From: Flavobacteriales bacterium
Lineage (GTDB): Bacteria > Bacteroidota > Bacteroidia > Flavobacteriales_F > PHOS-HE28
Length of the DNA stretch: 64,000 nt
Reading direction: 5' to 3'
Assembly: GCA_016710685.1 (NCBI GenBank)
Contig: JADJVC010000014.1
Location: 385,261-449,260 of the forward strand
Positions 16,628-25,700 of the stretch are shown piece after piece (within the stretch, counting starts at the first letter, position 1; each line of letters starts with the position of its first letter). The notes beneath the pieces were generated by a model. It did not search any database. It was not told where the DNA came from and saw nothing but the letters and a program-made list of their open reading frames with translations. The position numbers and the translations under genes are program-made.

Positions 16628-18800
16628 GGCCGGGCGGTGGTTTGGCCGTCGGAAATATTCAACCTGAACTCCACGCGGCGGTTGGCCGCTCGACCTTCTT
16701 CCGTGGAATTATCGACTACGGGCCGGTCTTCGCCGAAGCCGATGGGACGCAGCCGCGCGGGTGCAATGCCGTGCGCGACGAAGTAGGCCACCACGCCTTG
16801 TGCGCGTTCCTGGGAGAGCGCCATATTGTCTTTTTCACGCCCCACATTGTCCGTATGCGCTTCGATCACAAGCTCCACTTCGGGGTGTTTCGCCACTACT
16901 GCCACGATCTTGTCCAGCACGGCATTGAACTGCTGGTCGTACCGGTGCTCGCCACTTTTGAACCGGACAGCGGACACGCGGACGATGGTGTTGTTCAACG
17001 CTTCCAACGGCAAGTCCGCAACTTGCTCCACGGTGAGCGGCTTTTCTTTTGGAACTATTTTAACCGTGCTTTCCGCAAAGCCGTTTTTGGTGGCAAAGGC
17101 ATAAGCATCGAACACCGCCAAAGGCGTTTTTCCAATGCCGATGGAATAGCTGTACAACCGCGTTTGGGTGAGGAAACGCTCCGTGACCGCATAATTTTTC
17201 CGAACGCTGAGGAAGCGTACGTCGTCCAAGCCTACGCGCGTTGCCGAAGTAAAGAGCTCTACGGAATACAGCACGTCCTTGGCATCGGCTAGCGCGGCTT
17301 CCGTGAAGTCGTTCGGTAGCTCGGAGTAGTTGAAGCGGTAGCCATCAGCCTTTGGTTTAGCTATGGCGAGCACGGGTGTTTTGATCGCGGGCTCCACGTA
17401 ACCGTTTACGGCCTGCACATTCCGGAAAACGCAATGGTGAACGAAGCCGCCGTTGCCGTTCGGCCCTCCGATGAGGTCCAGCCGGATCCGGTAGGTGCCT
17501 GCCTCGGCATACATGTGCTGCACGCTGTCCTTGTTGGCGAGCAGGCCGTCACCGAGGTCCCAATGCGTTTCCTTCGGCGTGAAGCCGGGCAAGTTGCTAT
17601 CCCTGGCATTGAGACTGAAGTCCGCGCCTGTGGCCACCGTGTCCGGACCACCGATCACCGCCTGCACGTCCGCGACGGCTTCCAGGTCATAACCCGTTTC
17701 ATTGAAGTACACGCCCTGCGTCAACGTGTCCACGATGTTCAGTTTCACACCGTATGTGCCCGGCTTGGCGTAGCAGTGCGTGGCGTTGAGGCCCGCCTGG
17801 CGCTGGCCGTCGCCGAAATCCCACTCGTAGCGCAAAGGCAAGGTGTCGGTATTGAACGAACCCTGATCTTCAAATGCGTAGCAAAGCTTGGTGGGCTTCT
17901 GCTCGGCGCAATCCTGGAACGCGACAGCCTTTTGCGCGAATGTGTAAATGGCCCCTTTTCCGTCCCGGTCGGAACTGAGGAAGCCGCTTACACCGTCGGC
18001 ATTGAGCGCCCAGCCAATATCGTTGCCCACGGAGTTGATCGGCGCAGGAAATCTCAAGGGTATGGAAAAGTCACCGTCCACTTCTTCCGTGGTGTATAGG
18101 TCGAGCTTGCCCAAGCCGCCTGCGCGGTCGGAGCCGAATACGAGCGAACCGCCGTTACCCGCATTCGGAAAAAGTTCGTTCTGCTGCGAGTTCACCTCCG
18201 GTCCCATGTTCTGCGGCGCGGACCAACTTTCGCCAGTTTTGCGGCTTACATAAAGATCCGTTCCACCTAAGCCGCCGGGCTGGTCCGAGGCCAAGTAAAG
18301 CGTGCGGCCGTCAGTGCTGAAACTGCCATGCATAACGGACCAGGAGTCGCTGTTGTGCGCAAAGGACGTGACTTCGCTCCAGGTATTCCCGGTACGGACT
18401 GCGAAGTACAAACCGAGCAGTTCGCCTTTTCGGTTCCCTTTGCCGGTGGGAATGTTGCGCGTAATGCAAATGGTGTCGCCGCTTGGGCTAAAGCTGGCCG
18501 GGCCGTCGTTGAGCGGTGTGCTCAGCGCGCCGTCGAGCATGCGCACATGACCTGGTCTTGCGTTGCGGACGTCTACGCTGTATAGATCAGCTAAGGGCTT
18601 GTTGGTGGCCGCATCGGTGTAGGAAACCACTTGCACGCGGTCGCGGATCGACGTGAAATACAATGTGCTGTCCACAAGCACCGGCGCGAAATCATCGCCA
18701 GCGGGCTTGATGTTCAATGGTTCAACGGACCATTGCGCTTGCAGCCATGCGCGACCAATGCAAAAAGGGCAAGAATGAAACTTGTGATTATTCCGCGCAT
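16624..18800 (-). CDS. OmpA-family protein with PD40 propeller and PKD domains, frameshifted near its start
   Basis: From about 18740 downward the frame encodes QWSVEPLNIKPAGDDFAPVLVDSTLYF, PD40 propeller repeats, two PKD domains (WDFGDGQRQAG and HWDLGDGLLANK) and an OmpA_C domain with VIEAHTDNVGREKDN and NRRVEFRLN at the C-terminus. A signal peptide starting MRGIITSFILALF begins at ATG 18800, overlapping the PorP/SprF stop in TGATG, but lies in another frame and hits a stop after 28 codons. Adding one base in the A-run at 18762-18766 (read as T on the coding strand) joins the two, with a cleavage site after LQA. An unfused start at TTG 18717 would lack a signal peptide, so I annotate the joined gene. 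The protein should anchor the adhesin/PorP complex to peptidoglycan. Confidence 0.8.
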
Positions 18801-19723
18801 CAGAAAAAACGGGGATCGCGGGCCTTTACATGGAAGCCGAATTCGTATTGCAGCATCAGCTCATGCGAGCCTTGATGGTATGCGGCAAGCGTGCCTAAAC
18901 CAAGATCATACGCGTAGCCGACCCGGAACTGTGGCGTAGGAAGCACTTCCAGCATCAGGCTGAGCGCATCGTCTTTCCGCCAACTGGCGCCGAGCCAAAA
19001 ACGGTCCTGGTAGATCACGTTCAAACTGAGGTCTCCGCTTACGGGGCCGCCGCCCAATTTACGCAGTAGGAAGGAAGGCTTCAGCTTGAAGTCCGTGCCC
19101 GTTTTCAGCAGCAATCCGCCGGTGAGCATGGGTTGCGTGAAAGCCAAACCGGACGTGGTATTCGTGCGGCTGCTGTCATTTATGGTGATGGATCGCGGCA
19201 GGGTGGGGATGGAGAGGCCCACGAAATATTTTTTGCTGTACCAATATGCGCCACCGCTGAAATCGGCGCGGGTGGTCGCGGGGCCATCGGCAGCGAATTG
19301 CGCGTCGCCTTCATCAGTGGTGCGCACCGCCGTCCATTCGTATCGGCCAGTTTTAAAATCTGCGCCGATACCGAACGACAGCTTTCCCGTGCCCAGCTTC
19401 ACGCGGTAGGCATAGTTCGTCATCACCCCGGTCTGCTTGCTGATGCCGATGCCGTCGTTGGTGACCAACAAGCCCAAGGCCAGCTTTTTGCCGGTTAGGG
19501 GCGAATGGACACTGAGCACCTGCGTTTCCGGTGCACCATCAAAGCCGACCCATTGCTTGCGCCACGTGAGGTTGGCGGTGAGTGCGTCCCGGCTACCGGC
19601 GTACGCGGGGTTGATCAACAGGCCGTTGAACAAATACTGGGTGGTGATGGGCGTATGCTGCGCAACAAGCTGTCCGGCCATGCCGATCACTAACACGAAT
19701 GCTATGGTGCGCAGGGCGTTCAT
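18800..19723 (-). CDS. PorP/SprF-family outer-membrane protein (second copy)
   Basis: The 307-residue protein starts MNALRTIAFVLVIG, with a signal peptide ending after QLVAQ. It opens with HTPITTQYLFNGLLINPAYAGSRDALT, where the NPAYAGS motif is diagnostic of the PorP/SprF family. Later strands such as FWLGASWRKDDALSLMLEV and FRVGYAYDLGLG fit an outer-membrane barrel. The start is fixed by an ATGA overlap with the giant adhesin gene, and the end by a TGATG overlap with the OmpA-like gene. It is the likely outer-membrane partner for the 2972-residue adhesin. It differs strongly from the copy at 7772-8854, so the two cassettes are old paralogues rather than a recent duplication. Confidence 0.92.
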   Translation of the reverse strand: MNALRTIAFVLVIGMAGQLVAQHTPITTQYLFNGLLINPAYAGSRDALTANLTWRKQWVGFDGAPETQVLSVHSPLTGKKLALGLLVTNDGIGISKQTGVMTNYAYRVKLGTGKLSFGIGADFKTGRYEWTAVRTTDEGDAQFAADGPATTRADFSGGAYWYSKKYFVGLSIPTLPRSITINDSSRTNTTSGLAFTQPMLTGGLLLKTGTDFKLKPSFLLRKLGGGPVSGDLSLNVIYQDRFWLGASWRKDDALSLMLEVLPTPQFRVGYAYDLGLGTLAAYHQGSHELMLQYEFGFHVKARDPRFF

Positions 19724-22700
19724 CGCTTGATGGTGATCGCGCCGTTCCAAGAGTCTTTATCGCCGATCTTCAGCACACCGAAGTAGGTGCCGTCGGGCAG
19801 CACCTCCCCATAGTCGCCATGGCCGTCCCACGTGTTTGCGTAGTTCGCAGCATGGTACACGAGGCTTCCCCAACGGTCGAACACGTCCAGTGATGCCGGC
19901 GCCATGCCTTCCAAGCCACGCACCACGTAGCGATCGTTCACGCCATCGCTATCGGGCGAGAAGCCGGTTGGGATGAACAGACCACGCACGGTGATCATCA
20001 CCGTGTCCGTCCGGGCCGGGCAATTGCCCACTCGGGCGCCCAGCACGAACAGGTTTTCGCCGTTGGCAAGGTTGATTACCCCGGTGCTCAGATCGCCGGG
20101 TGAAACCAGATCACCTGCGCCGCTAACAAGGGCCCACCAAGTTGCCGTGGCACCGGTGGCGATGCCCTGAAGCTCCGCGCTGGTAGCAACTTCCTGCACT
20201 TGGTCGGCGCCAGCGTTGACCTCGGTAAGTTCTTCGGGCAGGTGGAAAATGACTTGTACTTCATCCGTTGCGGAACAGGTGCCGTTCACCACGTTCCACT
20301 GGAAATGATAGATGCCGTGCGTGGGGACTTGCACCGTAGCATCGGACGCATTCTGGTTGCTGAATGTTGCGCCCATGTTGCCGCTCCATGTGCCTGTGCC
20401 GATGGGCGCATTTGCGTTCAAGGTGAATTCCGTTCCGCAGATCACGCTGTCCACTCCAGCATTGGCCACAGGCGTTTGTAAGACCGTAATCTCGCCGTCG
20501 GCACTGGCGGTGCAACCGTTCGCGGTAACGTTGTACGTTACGGTGAATGTGCTGCTGTTGCCGGTAACCACCACGCTTTGTGGCGCAAATTCATGTGCAG
20601 TGGCGTTGATGCCGGGTCCGCTCCACGAGCCGCCTGGCGCGCCTGTAACGCTGGAAGTGAGGTCCACCGGAATTGCGTTGGCGCACATCGGTGCGGGCGG
20701 CGTCCATGTGGCTGAAGGACCCGTTGTTAACGAAACGTTCACGACAGTGGAAGCATCTTGGCATAGCGCTATTGCAGGGACTGCGTAAACGTAGACGCCG
20801 CCGGGCATGGTGGCCGGATCGAAGAGGCCGTTCGGCAGCACACCATCCGGACCATTCCAAACGCCATTTGTCCACTGTGTTCCACTGAGCCCTGTGCCCA
20901 AGTCCGTTGCTGCCGCATTTGAGCAGATCAAGAGTGCGCCGCCGCTACCAGCATCCGGTGCTTGCTCTTCGGATATGGTGATGTTCGCAACATCCGCCTG
21001 GCATTGGGTGTTCGAATGTGCCGTATACGTAATGGAGCCGGGCGTGTCAGTAACCGGATCATAAATGCCGTCAATGTTGCTCCACGTGCCTCCGGTATCT
21101 GCATTGGTCAACAACGTGGAAAGGTCTATGGGGTCTCCGGTTTCGCAAAGCGCGAATGAGGAGTCTCCACCAGCGTTATTCTGTTGCTGCACGGTAATGT
21201 TGGCCGTGGCAGTAGCAGCCAGCCCCGCACAGCCATTGATGCCGTTTACAGTGTACGTGTAAACACCATCTGGCGTGCTTCCCGGTGCGAATTGCGCCGT
21301 TACGGTGTTGCCCATTGAGTTTGTCCACACGCCACCAGCATCCGGATTTCCCACCAAGGCATCCATCAAGGCAAACGCATTTTGAGCTACGCAAACAGTA
21401 AGTGAGCTGGAGTTGCCCGCTTGAGGCACTTGATCTTCGTTGATGGTGATGTTGGCGAGATCCGTTGGGCATTGGCCATTCGCGTTCGCGATGTACTGCA
21501 CCGTAATTGGGTTGTCTGTTGAAGGATCATAGGAGTTGACACCATTGCTCCAACCACCACCGCTATCCGCGCCATTCAGCAGTGTGGAAAGATCCAGCAC
21601 CGCACTGTTGGAGCATAACCAAACCGTGGTGTCCGCTCCGGCGTTGTTCTGTTGTTGCACGGTAATGGTCGCCATGGCCGTGGCTTGCACGCCAGCGCAG
21701 GCGTTGTTGCCCGTTACCGTGTACGTGTACACGCCGCTGGTATCATTTGCAGGATAGAAATCTTCAGGAATCGTGACGCCGTTGGCGTTGGTCCAAATGC
21801 CAGTCAAGTTTGGAGTGCCGGATAGTACAGTTGCCAAGTTGAAGGGTGATTCCGTAGTGCAAACCGTGCGCTGACCGGAATTGCCGGCATAAGGGCCTGC
21901 TTGCTCAAAGACCGTAACGGTCGCCGAGACTGCTGGACATTGACCCCCGCCTACGGTGTAGGTGAAAGCGCCAGTGGCATCCGTTATCGGATCGTAAACA
22001 CCAGTGCCGGAGTCCCACGTGCCGTTTGGATCGGCACCGGGTAACGCGGAGAACAAATTAATTGGCGTGCCATTGCTGCATGCCGTAACGCTGGTATCGG
22101 CACCGGCATCGAACGCCGACACAACAGTTACTGTTACCGTGGCCTGTGCGCTTGCGCAAGGTGCCGTACCGGTAACCGTGTAGTTAAATGTGTATGCCCC
22201 GTTGGAGGTGTCCGGATCGAACAAGCCATTGAACGTGTTGCCATTGGAATCTGTCCAAACACCGCCGGGATCCGTGGCGCCCAAGTTGTCGATCAGCGGG
22301 AACGGGCTGCCTATGCTGCATGCCGTGAGGCTGATGCTGGTGCCCGCGTTTGGCGCGGGTTGTTCCGTTATAAGTACATACGCCGTGTCCGCAGGGCATT
22401 GCGCATTGCCGGGCACGCGGTATCCGTAGGCTCCCGGATTGTTCGTCGCCGGGTCGTAAGTGCCGTTGAAGCCATTCAACCAAGTGCCGTTGCCGCTGCT
22501 GTTTACCAGCATTGTTTCCAAATTGAGCGGAGTGCCGTTTTCGCAAAACGCGACCGTGGTGTCGTTGCCCGCGAAAGGCGCGTCCACCAATGTGACGGTT
22601 ACAGTGGCTTGGTCATTCCCGCAAGCAGATGGACCCGGAACGAAGTACGTGTAAGTACCAGGGCTATCCACTACCGGGTCGAACATGTTATCCGTGGGAT

Positions 22701-25700
22701 TGAAGTTATAGAGCCACGTTCCGCCGGTGGTTATACCCGCGCCGAGCAAGGGCATTAAATTCACAGGTGCTCCGGTGGAGCACACGGCGATTGCCGCGTC
22801 CAGTCCGGCATTTACAGGGTTTGCATAAACAATGGTCACCGTGGCCGAATCGCCGCTGCATCCGTTGGCAGGGTCGAGGTGGTAAACGTAATCGCCTGCA
22901 CCATCCGCGCCGGGGTGAAGGTCGCCACTGTGCGGCCCGTTATTGTGCGTCCAATACCCGCCGCTGTTCGCGCCAGCCAAGTAGCCGTTCAACGGAACGT
23001 TCGTTGAATTGCTGCAAACCGTGACTGAATTGTCGTTCCCGGCAAACAGTGAGCTGCCCACGGTAACATGTACAAATGCCGTATCCGCACCACAGATACC
23101 GCCATCCACCTTGTAGCGGTAATGGCCGGATGGCAGTGTAGCGGGATCGAAGGCGCCGGAAGCGCCGACAGCACCGCCGGTCCAAGTTCCGCCGGTAGCG
23201 GGCGATCCACCCAAGTAGTTGATGAGATCCACGGTGGCAGCGCCACTGCATATCGCCAAGTTGCCATCCGAACCCGCGTTGGGCATGGCCAAAATGGTGA
23301 TCGGCGCTTTTACCGTGTCGGCACAAGCACCCGGATAGATCATGTACACCGTGTAATCACCTGGTGCGCTGTTTGCCGGGTTGACCGCACCTGTGGTGGA
23401 GTCCAGATCCAAGCCGGTCGTGGAATGGTATTCCGGCGAACCAAGGCCGGTTTGGTCAGGATGCACGGAACCTGCATTGGTGCAAAAATCCGCAGCCGGA
23501 TAGCTGAAATTCGGCAACTCCTCCTTGATCACGATTACTGTTGCCGTGCAGGTCGAGGTATTGTTGTCCGGGTCATTTACACGGTACTGCATGGTGTAGT
23601 TGTTGCCCACAGGGAAAAACTCACCGGAATAATGTGTGCCGAAGCTGTCCACAAGCGCAACCACGTTGCTGTTGTCGCTGTACGTGGGTTGTTCGAACAC
23701 ATAGTTTAATCCACAATCGCCGAAAGGCACGTAAGCCGTGTCTGTCGGCGGGCAAAGAATGATGGGTGGAAGGGTGTCCAGCACCACCATGTTGATGGAC
23801 ACGGTGGTGTCATTGGCCAACGTATCCGCTACCTGGATCGAAGCAACTAAATTGCCGGTGAGCACCGTGCCTTCGTCAGGTGTTTGACTCACGAAGACTA
23901 TGCCTGAGCAGTCCCAAAGGCCGGTCAATTGCGCATAGAGGTCCGGCATGAGGGATTGGCCGGCCGTATCCAAGTAGAGCGTATCTGCTGTCGGGATGTT
24001 GACGTTCGGTGGCGAATGATCCTCAACAGTTATGGTGAACGAGCAAGAAGTAGTGTTCAAAGCGGCATCGGTGGCCTTGTAGGTCACAGTGTTCACACCA
24101 ATGGGGAAAGCTGAGCCACTCGCCAAACCAGCGGTACGAGCGGTGGTAACGCCGGAGCAATTGTCAGTTCCGACCGGCGGGGTGTAGTTCACAACAGCTC
24201 CACAAGTTCCGGCGGCCGCGTTCACCGTGATGTTGGCCGGACAGGAGATCTGCGGGGCGATGTTATCAATCACGGTTATTTGGAAGGAACAGTTCTGGGA
24301 ATTTCCGGAGGCATCCGTGGCGGTCAAAAAGAGGGTATGGGTACCCAATGGGAGCAGGTTGCCCGGGTTCGGTGATTGGGTCACCAAAATCGAACTACTT
24401 GCCGTGCAATTATCAGCGACCACCGCTGAGCCGACGTAGCTGCCGACTGAAAAAGTGCAACCCGAAGTAATGTTCTGAGTGGAGTTGGACGGGCATGATA
24501 TTGTCGGCGGAACATTGTCCCCGGGAGCGACCGTTACCACATTGCTCGTTGCTGCCGGGCAAGGCGGAGCGCTTACCCGTGCTTTGACCAGGGTTGTTTG
24601 GTTTACCATAGGAATGGTGAACGAAGCGCCAACAGGTCCCTGGGCTTGCCATGAACCACCATTGTCGATGGAGGTTGCCCAATAAATGGTTCCTGCGCTT
24701 TGGCCTGTTAACGTCGCGGTGAACGGATTGCCGGAGCAAACACTGCCGCCGGTCAAGGAGCCGCCCACCGGCAACGTCGCAACAAAGACGCTGTGCGTGG
24801 TGCTTTGGCTGCCAACCGTGTATTTGATATCCACAGCCCCGCTGAGCCCGGCCGGATCGAACATGTTACCGGTTACTCCGGTTCCACTCCAACCACCGCC
24901 TGCATCGCTACCGATGTCGTACAGCACGGCATTCACCCACAACGTAGGGTTGCCCACCCGTGTGAGCTTGATGAACCGCATCGGCACCGTAGTGGTAACG
25001 ACCGTGAAGATCCACGAAGTTGAATTCGTGCTAATGGTGTCCAAGGCCGTGAATGGCCCGGCCCCGGCAAGGGCGGCGCCTACGCCAAGTTTTGCCGAGG
25101 TGGAGTTCGACCGCCAGCGGATAACCACGCTTCCCCCGGCCGGAATCGTGTCGCTGAAGCCGAGAACGACATTGGCGCCCGCGCCGCCGTTGAAATGTGC
25201 GCTATCCCCGTAGAGCGCGGTGCCGAAAACCCCGGTGGGTGCAGATAGGCCGCTGTATGAATACACGGAGACCGTATGGTCTTGTATGTGTGGAAGCAGA
25301 AATGAATTCAGGTCCACCGATGGGTCGCTGGAACAAAACGGTCCCGGTGCAGCGAAATCACTGGGGTCCCGGAAGGAAACGGTTACATTGAAGCTGCAGG
25401 TAACGGTGAGGCCCGCGCCATCCGTGGCCGTGTACGTAACGGGCGTTGTGCCCATGATAAAGGTGCTGCCCGGTGCAGGCCCAGCGGTTTGCGTAATGGA
25501 GGCACCCGTGCAGTTGTCCGAAACGGTGGGCACCGTCCAAGACACAATGGAGTTGTCCGTGAAGCCGCTCACACTGATGTCGCCAGGGCAGCCCGAGATC
25601 ACCGGTGGACGGATATCCTGAGGCGTTACGGTGACCGTGTCGCTCGAAACCGATGCGCATCCCGCCGTGGTGGACGTGGTAGTGACCTTGGTCACATCAT

